Source of the DNA: Amycolatopsis thermoflava N1165 | GTDB taxonomy: Bacteria; Actinomycetota; Actinomycetes; Mycobacteriales; Pseudonocardiaceae | Length of the DNA stretch: 64,000 bases | Direction of reading: 5' to 3' | Assembly: GCF_000473265.1 (NCBI RefSeq) | Contig: NZ_KI421511.1 | Coordinates: forward strand, 5,624,360-5,688,359 | The notes under the pieces: generated by a model | Seen by the model: only the letters and a program-made list of their open reading frames with translations | Told to the model about the DNA's origin: nothing | Databases searched by the model: none | Shown: positions 51,757 to 60,834 of the stretch, in pieces | How positions within the stretch are numbered: position 1 is the first letter of the stretch | Layout of the letters: every line of letters begins with the position of its first letter | Translations under genes and position numbers: made by a program

Positions 51757-53229
51757 TCACTCGTCCTCCGCGCCCGGGTCCAGCTGGTCGAGGGCGGCGA
51801 CGTAGTCGTCGAGGTCGAACTCCAGCTCGCCGTCCTCGTCCTGGGTGAGGTGCTCCTCCAGGACCGCCGTCAGCTCGGCCAGCACCTCGTCGCGCTCCAG
51901 GCCGGACTCGCTGAGGCGCTGGGCGGCGATCCAGGTCTCGGCGGGCTCGCCGTCCCACAGCTGGTCGACCACCGTCGTCAGCGCCACCGCCCGCAGCTCC
52001 GACTCGTCGTCGTCCTCGAACTCGGCCGCGAACTCGCTCAGCACCAGCATCCGGCGCTGCTCGGGGTCGGACGGGTCGAGCTCGACCTCGTCGTCCTCGG
52101 TCTCGACCGTCAGCGACGGCAGCGCGAACTGGCGGCGTTCCAGCAGGTCCTGCACGTCCTCCGGGGTCAGGTCCTCCGAGCCTGCCAGGTAGGCGTCCAA
52201 TGCGGACTCCTCCTCCGGCTCGCGGTCGTCCAGCCGGTCCTCGACCGCCTCGACCAGCGCGGTCAGCGCGTCCTCCGGCAGGCCCTGGCGCTCGCCGAAC
52301 ACGCGCGCCCACACCGGCAGCAGCGCGGCCATCGCCGCGTCCTGCTCCTCGGTCAGCTCGATCTGCCCGTCGTCCACAAAGTCCACAAAGGACTCCAGCT
52401 TGGCTGGGCCGACCCGCAGCGGGCGCCGTGCGTCGTGCTCCAGGCCGAACTCGATCAGCCGCAGCGCGACCACGCGGGCGTCCTCGGTGTCGCCGACCTC
52501 GTTCCCGGCCGCGGCGAAGAACGAGTCGATGACCTCGGCCTGCTCCTCGACCGACAGCGGCTCCGGCTCCGCGACCTCCGCCGGCTCCGGCAACGTGCGC
52601 AGCCGGGCGAGCGCGAGCGCGCGGAACCGGACGAAGTCCTCGCCCACCTCGGGCTCGGCCTGCCACTCGGTGCCCGCGAACGCGTCCGCGATCACCTCGT
52701 GGGCCTGCTCCGGGCTGATCTCCGCGGACTCGCCGACCGTCCGCAGCTCGGCCAGCACGTCCTGCGGCGACTCGACGATCGCGGCGTCGGTGACCCACCC
52801 GCCGAAGCTGCCGTAGTTGATCGACACGACCAGCCCGTGGTCGCCGAACGACACCAGCACCGAGCTCTCGTCGCCGTAGACGTCGGTGGCGCGCCAGCAG
52901 GCGCCGGGCGTGACCTGGTTCAGCTTCGCGGCCCAGGCCGGCTCGGGCAGCCCGAACTTCTCCAGCGCCAGGCCCGCGGCCTCGCGCTGGTCCTCGTCCG
53001 TGGCCAGCACCCGCAGCGCGGCGAGCGGCGCCACCAGGCGCTCCGGCTCGGCGGCGCTCGCGGCGAGGTCGATCAGGCCTGCCGCGAGGTCGTCGTCGGC
53101 CTCCCACCACTCGCCGAGGATCTCCGAGGTGACCAGCTCGACGCGGGTCGGATCGGCGTCGTTCCCCAGTTCGGCGAAGGCGTTCAGAACCTCGTCGAAG
53201 GCGGTCTCCGGCTGCGGCACCTCGGTCAT
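51757..53229 (-). CDS. Acidic protein of unknown function (tandem-duplicated gene A)
   Basis: A 490-residue, highly acidic soluble protein, mostly helical, with no signal or membrane helix. It is paralogous over its first two thirds to the protein at 54313-55476. Shared blocks are ILGEWW, GACWRATDVYGDESSVLVSF with YGSFGGWV, and RPLRVGPAKLESFVDFV. The C-terminal 170 residues repeat elements of the N-terminus and end in an Asp/Glu-rich tail. Family and function are not recognised. It follows the B gene (53281-54306) after 51 bases. Confidence 0.75.
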   Translation of the reverse strand: MTEVPQPETAFDEVLNAFAELGNDADPTRVELVTSEILGEWWEADDDLAAGLIDLAASAAEPERLVAPLAALRVLATDEDQREAAGLALEKFGLPEPAWAAKLNQVTPGACWRATDVYGDESSVLVSFGDHGLVVSINYGSFGGWVTDAAIVESPQDVLAELRTVGESAEISPEQAHEVIADAFAGTEWQAEPEVGEDFVRFRALALARLRTLPEPAEVAEPEPLSVEEQAEVIDSFFAAAGNEVGDTEDARVVALRLIEFGLEHDARRPLRVGPAKLESFVDFVDDGQIELTEEQDAAMAALLPVWARVFGERQGLPEDALTALVEAVEDRLDDREPEEESALDAYLAGSEDLTPEDVQDLLERRQFALPSLTVETEDDEVELDPSDPEQRRMLVLSEFAAEFEDDDESELRAVALTTVVDQLWDGEPAETWIAAQRLSESGLERDEVLAELTAVLEEHLTQDEDGELEFDLDDYVAALDQLDPGAEDE

Positions 53230-53280
53230 GCGCTCATGTTCGCACCAGCCGCGGCCGGGCCGACGCGCGGGATCGGCGTT

Positions 53281-54306
53281 TCACTCCTTGGGCAGCGCGA
53301 TCCGGGCGTTCCGGATCTCGGTGATCAACCGGGCCTTCCGCTTGTGCCTGCCGACCAGTTCGGCCAGGTAGGGCGCGAAGTCCGCCGGGCGGCCGACCGT
53401 GCGGTACAGCGTGCGCAGCCGGCGCAGGGCGCGGGCGGCCTCGCGGTACTGCTCGACGGTCCGGCCGCCGATCAGCTCCTCCACGTGGCGCCGGTGGACC
53501 TCCAGCAGCTCCGCCGCCTCGTCCTCGCGGCCTGCCCCGACCAGTGCCTCGATCAGCGCGTCCGCGTTGGCGACGGTCGGCTCGCGGTCGAACTCCGCGC
53601 GCCGCAGGCCCAGCACGTCGTCGGCGAGTTCGGTGGCTGCGGGGTCCTGCTTGAGCGCCCGCGCCGCGTAGGTGATCGCCTCGCTCGTGCGGCCGGCGGC
53701 GCGCAGCACCCGCACGATCCGCAGGCTCGCCTCCATGCTCGGCAGCTGCCTGGACAGGATCGCGACCAGGCCGTCCACGTCGCCGGAGATCTCCACCAGC
53801 TGCTCGTGCAGCCGCTCGGCGACCGGCCGTTTCGCCCGGTCGCGGCCTGCCCGGTCGACGTGGGACCGCAGCTGGGCCAGCCCGGTCTCGCCGAGCGGGA
53901 CGGCGAACTGGGCCAGGTCGATCTCGGTCCGCCCGTCGAAAGCGATGCCGGCGAGCCAGTCCGCCAGCTCGACGGGGTCCGGCGGCCGGGCCGCGCAGGC
54001 CCGCGCGTAGAGGCCGAGGGCGCGCCGCAGTTCGGCGCCGTCGCCCTCGTCGCGGCAGATGCGCTCGACGGTGCGCCGGGCCAGCGGGGCGACGTCGGCG
54101 CGGGTGCCGGAGTCGAGCAGCCGCTGCACGGTGTCCAGCACCGGGCCGATCTTCGCGACCTCCGCCTGCGGCTCGGTCGCCGCGGCCCGCAGTTCGAGCG
54201 ACCGCCGCAGGTCCGGATCGCGTTCGGCCTGTTCGTGGAGCAGTCCGGCCAGCGTCTCGGAGTCGAGGGAGGACAGGTAGGCGCGGAGATCCGTCACCCC
54301 GCACAT
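53281..54306 (-). CDS. Helical-repeat protein of unknown function (tandem-duplicated gene B)
   Basis: A 341-residue all-helical protein, TPR-like in places. It begins TDLRAYLSSLDSETLAGLLHEQAERDPDLRR and ends with a basic KRKARLITEIRNARIALP segment. It is paralogous along its whole length to the protein at 55473-56516. The N-terminal segment resembles one seen next to SWIM zinc-finger proteins in actinobacteria, but no zinc finger is present here. A GTG three codons in (VTDLRAYL) is also a plausible start. It lies 6 bases after gene A'. Confidence 0.75.
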   Translation of the reverse strand: MCGVTDLRAYLSSLDSETLAGLLHEQAERDPDLRRSLELRAAATEPQAEVAKIGPVLDTVQRLLDSGTRADVAPLARRTVERICRDEGDGAELRRALGLYARACAARPPDPVELADWLAGIAFDGRTEIDLAQFAVPLGETGLAQLRSHVDRAGRDRAKRPVAERLHEQLVEISGDVDGLVAILSRQLPSMEASLRIVRVLRAAGRTSEAITYAARALKQDPAATELADDVLGLRRAEFDREPTVANADALIEALVGAGREDEAAELLEVHRRHVEELIGGRTVEQYREAARALRRLRTLYRTVGRPADFAPYLAELVGRHKRKARLITEIRNARIALPKE

Positions 54307-54312
54307 CCTGGC

Positions 54313-55476
54313 CTACTCGCGTCGCAGCGCGATCGGCGCGGCACCGCCTGTTTCATGATCGAAATCCGCGTCTTCCTCGGCGAGCAGGTCGCGGAACTCC
54401 TCGGTGATCTCGTCCAGCTCCTCCAGCAGCCGGTCGATCGCGGCCGGCCGCAGCCCGGAGCGCTCGCCCGCCCAGCGGCCCCACGGCGGCAGGACCTCTG
54501 GCAGGGTCGCCAGGAACTCCTCGGGGAATCCCTCGGCGTTGAGGACGTCCTCGAGGAGGAGGTCGAACTTGCCGGGGCCCACCCGCAGCGGGCGGCCGAA
54601 GTCGTCGTCGCAGCCGTAGTCCACGACGAACCGGACGCAGTCGGTGAACCAGCGGTCGTCGCGGACGCCGTCGGCCTCGGCGAGGAAGGCGCGCACCAGC
54701 TCCTCCCGCTCCTCCTCGGTGAACGTCGGCGGCTCCGCGGGCGGCTCGGCGGGCGGCATGGCGCGCAGCCGGGCAGCGACCAGCCCGCGCAGCGGGGTGA
54801 GCGGGTCCTCGGCGATCACGTCCGGCAGCAGGGCCGCGGCGCTGTCGTTGACCGCGACCGCGTCCTCCAGGATGCGGCGCGCCCTCGCCAGGGGGATCTG
54901 CTCGGTCACCAGGACCTCGCTGGCCTCCTCGCCCGCGCGCATGCTGTCCACCAGGTCGTCCACGTGGTCGGTGAGGTAGACGTCGCCGAGGCCGCCGCCG
55001 CTGAGCTCGACCTCGGCGACGAGCCCGTGCGCGTGGCCGGCCCGGTCGGCGCACAGCAGCAGGGTGGCCCCGTCGCCGTACACGTCGGCCTGCTGCCAGC
55101 ACCCGGTGACGGTGAGGTCGCCCAGGTCCCAGGGCGGTTCGGGCATCGCGGAGAACGCGTCCGCCGCCGCTTCGGCCCTGCCGCGCTGCTCCTCGGTGAG
55201 GGCCAGGTGCTGCAGCATCCGCAGCAGCGCGCGGGCGGCCGGGCTCGGACGGCGGGCGGCGTCGTCGATCAGCGGCAACACGACGTCGCGGCCTTCGTCG
55301 GAGGGGTGCCAGAGGTCGCCGAGGATCGTCGAGGCCATCAGCTCGACCTCGACCGGGTCGCGCTCGGCCAGCGCGTCCTCCGCGTCGGCGAGCACGGTCT
55401 TGAGCAGCTGCCGTCGCTCGTCGGAGACGCCGGACTTCTTCTTCGCGGGCTTTCGCTTCCGGCTGACCGGGCTCAT
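54313..55476 (-). CDS. Acidic protein of unknown function (tandem-duplicated gene A')
   Basis: A 387-residue paralog of the protein at 51757-53229. Shared blocks are ILGDLWHPSD, TGCWQQADVYGDGATLLLC, GLGDVYLTD and RPLRVGPGKFDLLLEDV. It starts with a basic tail (SRKRKPAKKKSG) that gene A lacks, and lacks the extra acidic C-terminus of gene A. Its ATG overlaps the stop of gene B' (ATGA). Soluble; function unknown. Confidence 0.75.
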   Translation of the reverse strand: MSPVSRKRKPAKKKSGVSDERRQLLKTVLADAEDALAERDPVEVELMASTILGDLWHPSDEGRDVVLPLIDDAARRPSPAARALLRMLQHLALTEEQRGRAEAAADAFSAMPEPPWDLGDLTVTGCWQQADVYGDGATLLLCADRAGHAHGLVAEVELSGGGLGDVYLTDHVDDLVDSMRAGEEASEVLVTEQIPLARARRILEDAVAVNDSAAALLPDVIAEDPLTPLRGLVAARLRAMPPAEPPAEPPTFTEEEREELVRAFLAEADGVRDDRWFTDCVRFVVDYGCDDDFGRPLRVGPGKFDLLLEDVLNAEGFPEEFLATLPEVLPPWGRWAGERSGLRPAAIDRLLEELDEITEEFRDLLAEEDADFDHETGGAAPIALRRE

Positions 55477-56516
55477 GCGCCCATGGTGGCAGCTCCGCGG
55501 CCGGGGACCACTCTGGGCAGGGCGATGCGCGCGTTGCGGACCTCGACGAGCAGGCGGGTCTTGCGCTTGTGCGTCTCGACCAGGCCGGCCAGGTACTCGC
55601 CGAACTCCGGCACCCGGTCCGCGCGTTTGTGCAGGGCCCGCAGCTCACGCAGCCGCTGGGCCGCCTCGCGGTAGCCGCCGGGGTCCTTGAGCTGGATCAG
55701 CTCGTCGACGTGCAGGCGGTAGACGGGGATCGCCTGAGCCGGGTCGTGTTCGGCGAGGCGGGCGAGCGCCTGCTCGCGTTCCTCGGGCCAGCGGCCGAGC
55801 TCCTCGGCGGCGGCGCGCAGCGCGCGGTAGGTGTCCGGCGAGGGGTGGCGGCGGAACTCCGCGCGACGCAGGGCGAGCACACCCTCGCGCGGGTGCACCA
55901 CGGTGCGGGCGGCGTGGGCGATGGCCTCGCCGTGGCGGCCTGCGGAGCGCAGCAGGCGGACGATGCGCAGGGTGGTCGCCGGGGTGGGCGGCTTGGCGGA
56001 CAGGATCGCGAGGAGGGTGTCGACGTCGCCGGTGACCTCGGCGAGCTGCTCGGTCAGGCGGCGGGTGGCGTCGTTCTCCGGGGCCTCGCCGAGCGCGGCC
56101 TTCAGGTGCGCGAGCCCTTCGTCGCCGAGCGCGGCGGCGAAGTCGGCGAGGTTGATCTCTGGCCAGCCGGGCCGGTCGAGCTGTGTTTCCAGGATCCAGT
56201 CGGCGAGCTCGCGCGGGTTGGGTGGGTGGACGGCGCAGGCGCGGGCGTAGAGGCCGATCGCGCGGCGCAGCTCGGCGCCGGTGGCCTCGGTGTCGGCCAT
56301 GCGGCGGGCCAGCGGGGTCAGGTCGGCCTGGGTGCCGGCGTCGAGGAGTCGTTGCAGAGTGTCGAGAACCGGACCGACGGTGCCGTGCGCGACGGCGCGC
56401 AACTCCAGCTCGTGTCGTAACCGCGGGTCACGGTCCGCCTGTTCGAGGAGGAGTTCGGCCAGCGTCTCCGCGTCGAGAGTGCGCAGGTAGGCACGCAGAT
56501 CCGGGGCCGAGGTCAT
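55473..56516 (-). CDS. Helical-repeat protein of unknown function (tandem-duplicated gene B')
   Basis: A 347-residue paralog of the protein at 53281-54306. Shared blocks are DLRAYLRTLDAETLAELLLEQ, IGLYARACAVHPPNPRELADW and THKRKTRLLVEVRNARIALP. It is soluble and mostly helical, with no catalytic motif seen. It is the first gene of the A-B-A'-B' block, which is all on the minus strand with tight spacing, so one operon is likely. Likely partners are the B' and A' products. Confidence 0.75.
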   Translation of the reverse strand: MTSAPDLRAYLRTLDAETLAELLLEQADRDPRLRHELELRAVAHGTVGPVLDTLQRLLDAGTQADLTPLARRMADTEATGAELRRAIGLYARACAVHPPNPRELADWILETQLDRPGWPEINLADFAAALGDEGLAHLKAALGEAPENDATRRLTEQLAEVTGDVDTLLAILSAKPPTPATTLRIVRLLRSAGRHGEAIAHAARTVVHPREGVLALRRAEFRRHPSPDTYRALRAAAEELGRWPEEREQALARLAEHDPAQAIPVYRLHVDELIQLKDPGGYREAAQRLRELRALHKRADRVPEFGEYLAGLVETHKRKTRLLVEVRNARIALPRVVPGRGAATMGA

Positions 56517-56591
56517 GCGGACAATCCTGCCGCACCCGATGGAAGGAGACCGTCACCCAACAGCGTCGTCTTCTCTGACGCTGCGTGAGCG

Positions 56592-56939
56592 TCAGCAGGG
56601 GCTGAGCCACTGGAAGAAGTAGCCGGTCTCCGCGCCACGATCGAGGTCGTCCAGGAGGGGGACGGGCGAGATCTCCGGGACACTGCGCGGGTACGGGCGC
56701 CAGCGTCCCGCGTCGGCGAGGTAGTAGAGCGACCACATCTCGTCCAGGCCGTAGCGGAGCTGCGCGAACGGCCGTTCGGCGGCACCGCCGCTGGCCCATT
56801 CGGCGCGCCGCTCGACGAGGGTCACGATGCGCCCGCGCCAGCGGGACATCACGCTGTACTCGCCGCGCTGACCAGCCGGAACCCGCCGCTCACACCAGCG
56901 ATCGATCTGGCGTTGCTGGAGCTCGGGGATCGGCGACAT
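56592..56939 (-). CDS. DUF3024 protein
   Basis: A 115-residue soluble protein with the DUF3024 pattern: QRQIDRWCERRVP near the N-terminus, RIVTLVERRAEW, AQLRYGLDEMWSLYYLADAGRWRPYP. Function unknown for the family. The frame extends upstream, but this ATG gives the family length. It is divergent from the MazG-like gene (55 bases). Confidence 0.78.
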   Translation of the reverse strand: MSPIPELQQRQIDRWCERRVPAGQRGEYSVMSRWRGRIVTLVERRAEWASGGAAERPFAQLRYGLDEMWSLYYLADAGRWRPYPRSVPEISPVPLLDDLDRGAETGYFFQWLSPC

Positions 56940-56994
56940 ACCCACAGTGATACCGCAACCCGATCGGGTCGTGCGGCACCGGATACTGCGCCCT

Positions 56995-57318
56995 GTGACG
57001 CTCGACGATCTGCAACGGCGGCTGGCCGAGTTCGCCGCCGCCCGGGAATGGCAACGGTTCCATACGCCGAAGAACCTGGTGATGGCCCTGTCCGGGGAGG
57101 TGGGCGAGCTGACGGCGCTGTTCCAGTGGCTGACGCCCGCGGAGTCCGCCTCGGTGCTCGACGACCCGGCCACGCGCGCCGCGGTGCTCGACGAACTGGC
57201 CGACGTGACCATCTACCTCGCCCGGCTGGCCGACGTGCTCGGCGTGGACCTCCTGGAAGCCGCCGAAGCAAAGGTGAACCACAACGAGTCGCGCTTCCCG
57301 GTTGATCGTTTCGACTAA
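56995..57318 (+). CDS. MazG-like nucleotide pyrophosphohydrolase
   Basis: A 107-residue protein with the MazG core: LVMALSGEVGELTALFQW (ExxE), and DELADVTIYLARLADVLGVDL (ExxD), the metal-binding acidic residues. It resembles the dCTPase/RS21-C6 group that hydrolyses unusual or non-canonical dNTPs. A GTG start (VTLDDLQRRL) is favoured; an upstream ATG at 56947 would add 16 residues. It precedes the nuclease-helicase gene by 94 bases that hold a long inverted repeat. Confidence 0.85.
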   Translation: MTLDDLQRRLAEFAAAREWQRFHTPKNLVMALSGEVGELTALFQWLTPAESASVLDDPATRAAVLDELADVTIYLARLADVLGVDLLEAAEAKVNHNESRFPVDRFD

Positions 57319-57350
57319 CCTGGCACCCGCGGCCCGACGGGCACCGAAGT

Positions 57351-57418
57351 AGCCACTTCGTCGCTGCCCCCACCCGCACGTGGATCACGCGTGCCCAGTG
57401 GGGGAAGACGAAGTGGCT
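57351..57418 (+). promoter_or_regulatory. Long inverted repeat over the ribosome site and start of the nuclease-helicase gene
   Basis: AGCCACTTCGTC (57351-57362) and CCCCCAC (57367-57373) pair perfectly with GTGGGGG (57398-57404) and GACGAAGTGGCT (57407-57418). Inside the loop GCACG and CGTGC can pair further. The right arm contains both the GGGGGAA ribosome site and the GTG start at 57413. As mRNA it would hide translation initiation. As DNA it could be an operator. It might also terminate mazG transcription. Confidence 0.7.
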
Positions 57419-59290
57419 CTTGTTCGGCACAGCGCCGATCACCTTCTCGCGGAGGCGAAAGCCGGTCAGTTGTCCGGAACGTTGACGGAGCAGGCCAGAC
57501 ACCAGTGGGGGCACCGTCCCGGCCAGAGCGAGATCGACTCCTGGGCGCGCAGCCTCGGACCGTTCCTGGCCGATCTCGTCGACGCCGGGCTCGGTGCGGT
57601 CGAGGTGCTGCTGGAGCACAAGCTGCCGCACAGCCCGAAGCGCGTCGACGCGCTGCTCTGCGGCGTGCACCCGCGCACCGGCGAGGCCAGCTACGTCCTG
57701 GTCGAGCTGAAGCAATGGTCGAAGGCCGAACTCCTGGCGGCCGACCTGGTGCGGATCGCCTCGCGCCGCGATCCGGTGCTGCACCCGGTCGAGCAGGTCC
57801 GGCGGTACTGCGAATACCTGGTCGACTCGACCCCGGCGCTGGCCGACCGGCCGAACGCCGTGCACGGCATCGCGTACCTGCACAACGCGGACGCAGCGGG
57901 CGTTTCCACCCTGCGCCAGTACCAGCCCAGCCAGTTCGGCGCGCTGTTCACCATGGACGACAAGGCGAAGCTCGCCGATCGCCTGCGGTCGCTGCTCGAC
58001 CCCGCCGCCGACCGGGACGCGGCACGGCGCTCGGCCGACGAGTTCCTCGGCTTCGAGCACGCGCCGACCAAGCCGCTGCTGGACCTCGCCGCGCGGGAGA
58101 TCCAGGAGCGGGAGCAGTTCGTGCTCCTCGACGAGCAGCAGGTCGCGGTCGAGGTGGTGATGCAGGCGGTCGAGCGCGCCAAGGCGGCGGCGACGCGGAC
58201 GGTCGTGGTCGTGCTCGGCGGTCCCGGCTCGGGCAAGAGCGTGATCGCGCTGAGCCTGCTCGGCGAACTCGCCCGCCGCGGCCGCCGGGTGCACCACGCG
58301 ACGGGGTCCAGCGCGTTCACCAACACGATGCGCAGGATCGCGGGACGGCGGAACCGGCGCGTGCAGACCCTGTTCAAGTACTTCAACGACTACATGGAGT
58401 CCGAAGCGCGCGAGCTGGATGTGCTGATCTGCGACGAGGCGCACCGCGTCCGCGAGACCAGCGTGAAGCGCTACACGCCGCGGCGCCTGCGGGAGAGGGC
58501 CGGGCGGCAGATCGACGAGCTGATCAACGTGGCGTCGGTGCCGGTGTTCCTGCTCGACGAGAACCAGACCGTGCGGCCGGGCGAGATGGGATCGCTCGCG
58601 GAGATCACCGCCGCGGCCGAGTCGCGGGGCTGCCGCCTGGAGGTGGTGCGCCTGTCCGGCCAGTTCCGGTGCGGCGGGTCCGACGCGTTCGACATGTGGG
58701 TGGCCCGGCTGCTCGGCCTCGACCGGTTGCCGCCCGTGCCGTGGAGCAGGCTGGGCGACGACTTCGTGGTGGCCAGCGCCGCCACGCCCGCCGGACTGGA
58801 CGCCTGGTTGCGGCAGCGGATGGACAGCCACGGCGGCACCGGCCGGCTGTCGGCGGGCTACTGCTGGCGGTGGAGCGACCCGGAGTCCACGCCGGATGGC
58901 AGGCGGCTCGTGGAGGACGTCGTGATCGGGGGGTGGCGCCGCCCGTGGAACGCCAAACCCGGCCAGCGGGTCCCGGACGCCCCCGAGTCGTACTACTGGG
59001 CCTCCGACGAGCGCGGCTTCGGGCAGGTCGGCTGCATCTACACCGCGCAGGGCTTCGAGTACGACTGGTCCGGCGTGATCTTCGGCCCGGACCTCGTCCG
59101 CCGCGACGGACGATGGATCGCCCGCCGCGAGCACTCCCACGACCCGGCCGCGAAGAAGGCCGACGACCTGGAGTTCGGGCGGCTCGTGCGGAACACGTAC
59201 AAGGTGCTGCTGACCCGCGGAATGCGGGGGACCTGCGTGTACTCGACGGATCCGGAGACTCAGGCCTTCCTCGAGGAGATGGCCGGGTAA
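57413..59290 (+). CDS. PD-(D/E)xK-like nuclease fused to a DUF2075 helicase/ATPase
   Basis: A 625-residue cytoplasmic protein. The N-terminal domain (about 40-160) holds RVDALL (Asp79) and YVLVELKQW (Glu98-x-Lys100), the pattern of a PD-(D/E)xK nuclease. The DUF2075 ATPase core (from about 255) has Walker A LGGPGSGKS, Walker B VLICDEAHR, RLSGQFRCGGSDAF, YTAQGFEYDWSGVIFGPD and the arginine-rich motif LTRGMRGTCVYS. Such proteins resemble helicase-nucleases of DNA repair or phage defence. GTG at 57413 is chosen for its ribosome site; starts at 57398 and 57380 remain possible. The 3' end overlaps the convergent exonuclease gene by 31 bases. Confidence 0.85.
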   Translation: MALVRHSADHLLAEAKAGQLSGTLTEQARHQWGHRPGQSEIDSWARSLGPFLADLVDAGLGAVEVLLEHKLPHSPKRVDALLCGVHPRTGEASYVLVELKQWSKAELLAADLVRIASRRDPVLHPVEQVRRYCEYLVDSTPALADRPNAVHGIAYLHNADAAGVSTLRQYQPSQFGALFTMDDKAKLADRLRSLLDPAADRDAARRSADEFLGFEHAPTKPLLDLAAREIQEREQFVLLDEQQVAVEVVMQAVERAKAAATRTVVVVLGGPGSGKSVIALSLLGELARRGRRVHHATGSSAFTNTMRRIAGRRNRRVQTLFKYFNDYMESEARELDVLICDEAHRVRETSVKRYTPRRLRERAGRQIDELINVASVPVFLLDENQTVRPGEMGSLAEITAAAESRGCRLEVVRLSGQFRCGGSDAFDMWVARLLGLDRLPPVPWSRLGDDFVVASAATPAGLDAWLRQRMDSHGGTGRLSAGYCWRWSDPESTPDGRRLVEDVVIGGWRRPWNAKPGQRVPDAPESYYWASDERGFGQVGCIYTAQGFEYDWSGVIFGPDLVRRDGRWIARREHSHDPAAKKADDLEFGRLVRNTYKVLLTRGMRGTCVYSTDPETQAFLEEMAG

Positions 59291-60834
59291 CGGCTCTTGG
59301 GGTCGCCCACGGTCCAGCCACCGAGCAGGAGACCGACGCCGATCGCGCCGAGTGGGACGCCCGCGGCCAGGCCGGCGCCGGCGAACAGGGCGATCACCGC
59401 CAGGAACATCAGGACGAGGCCCGTGCCCATCGTGATCCAGGCGATCCACTGCCGGTCCCGCGGAACCGGCGGGAGCGTGGCGGCCGGTCGTGGCGGAGCG
59501 GGCACGCGCGCCGGAGGCAGCACCGTCGTCGGCTGCGGCGGAACGGTGACGGTCGGCTGCGGCGAAACGGTGACGGTGGGCTGCGGCGGAACAGCGACCG
59601 GCGGCGGGGGCGCGACGGCGGGCGGTGCCGGCGCCATCCGCGGCTGCGGCGGGACCAGGCCCAGCGACTGCCACGCGGCCGGGACGTCGAGCACGGCGGC
59701 GCCGAGTTCCCGCGCCCGCGCCAGCCGCGGCTCGGCGGCGGGCACGTCGTCCGCGACAGCGAGGTGCGTCACCGACGCGGTGAGGTTCTTGGCGAGCGGG
59801 ATCCGAGCCGCCAGCACTGCGGCGCGTAGCGCGTCCGCGGCAGCGGTGCTCCCGAGGACGAGCACCCGCGTCCGGTCCGCGGACGACGCCCGGCGGAGGT
59901 CCCGCAGCGCCTCCGGCACGCCCAGCGCCTCAGCCACGTGCCGCAGCTCGCGTTCCTCGTCGTCGGTGACGATGCCGTCGGACTCGGCCACCGCCCGCAT
60001 CGCGGCGACGAAGTCCAGATGCGCCCGGCGCACGTCCGACGAGGACATGCCGGCCGTCGTGGCCAGCGCGGCCAGGTCGGCGGCTTCGGCGTCGGACAGG
60101 TAGTGGTCGGCGAGCGCGTCGGCGAGCAGGCCCGCGTACGGCGTGTCCACCGCCTCGATCCGGTCGACCAGGCCGGAGAGCCACGTCCCGGCGGTCGCGC
60201 GAGCGGGCTCGGGACGGCTCACCACGCGTCCGCTGATCGACAGGCGCGGCAACCTCGGCAGGTCGAACCGGCGCTCGAAGGCCAGTCCGTGCGTGCTCAC
60301 CAGTGCCGCGAGGACCTGCGCACAGGCCCGCGCGTCGGGAGCCGCCTGGTGCGCGGCGAACCCGCCGAGGCCGAGCGCTTCCGCCACGGTGGCCAGCCGG
60401 TAGTTCGGCAACCGGAGGGCGGTGCGCGCGGCGGCCAGCGTGCACACCCCGGGCATCGTGGGCAGTCGCAGCCCGATCCGCTCCAGCTCCGCCGTCAGGA
60501 AACCCTGCTCGAACGCCAGGTTGTGGCCGACGAGCACGCTGCCCTGGCACAGGTCGAGCAAGTGCCCCGCGATCTGGCCGAGCGCGGGGGCGGAATCCAG
60601 CTCCGCCCGCGTGATGCCGTGGACCCGCGCAGGCCCCGGGTCGACTCCCGGCCCGGGATCGACCAGGGTCGAGAACTCGCCGAGCACCGTGCCGTCGGCG
60701 CGCACGCGCACGGCCGCGACCTCGATGATCCGGCCAGGCTGCAGGCCGGTGGTCTCGAAGTCGATCGCGGTGAACTCGGTGCCGACGGCCGGAAAACGGC
60801 CGGAACCGGACATGGGGACGATGTCGATGAGCAT
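59260..60834 (-). CDS. Membrane-anchored DnaQ-type exonuclease with TerB-like and BRCT-like domains
   Basis: A 524-residue protein. The N-terminal DEDDh exonuclease domain (about 17-180) has FTAIDFETTG (Asp25, Glu27), VGHNLAFEQ and AHQAAPDARA (His162, Asp167). Position 109 is Glu where Asp is usual. A TerB-like helical domain follows (about 265-310, AMRAVAESDGIVTDDEERE), then a BRCT-like segment (about 320-395), a Pro-rich linker with repeated QPTVTV, and two membrane helices (about 462-508). Exonuclease tethering to the membrane is unusual. It should trim single-stranded DNA or RNA 3' ends. The start MLIDIVPMSG is chosen; an upstream frame exists. Confidence 0.85.
   Translation of the reverse strand: MLIDIVPMSGSGRFPAVGTEFTAIDFETTGLQPGRIIEVAAVRVRADGTVLGEFSTLVDPGPGVDPGPARVHGITRAELDSAPALGQIAGHLLDLCQGSVLVGHNLAFEQGFLTAELERIGLRLPTMPGVCTLAAARTALRLPNYRLATVAEALGLGGFAAHQAAPDARACAQVLAALVSTHGLAFERRFDLPRLPRLSISGRVVSRPEPARATAGTWLSGLVDRIEAVDTPYAGLLADALADHYLSDAEAADLAALATTAGMSSSDVRRAHLDFVAAMRAVAESDGIVTDDEERELRHVAEALGVPEALRDLRRASSADRTRVLVLGSTAAADALRAAVLAARIPLAKNLTASVTHLAVADDVPAAEPRLARARELGAAVLDVPAAWQSLGLVPPQPRMAPAPPAVAPPPPVAVPPQPTVTVSPQPTVTVPPQPTTVLPPARVPAPPRPAATLPPVPRDRQWIAWITMGTGLVLMFLAVIALFAGAGLAAGVPLGAIGVGLLLGGWTVGDPKSRYPAISSRKA

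Noticed and set aside
51442-55674. A 1410-codon open frame on the plus strand opposite the A-B-A'-B' block
   Set aside because: It is antisense to four well-formed acidic or helical genes, rich in Arg, Leu, Gly and Val without domains, as expected for a shadow frame in GC-rich DNA. The extra length comes from the codon bias of the real genes.
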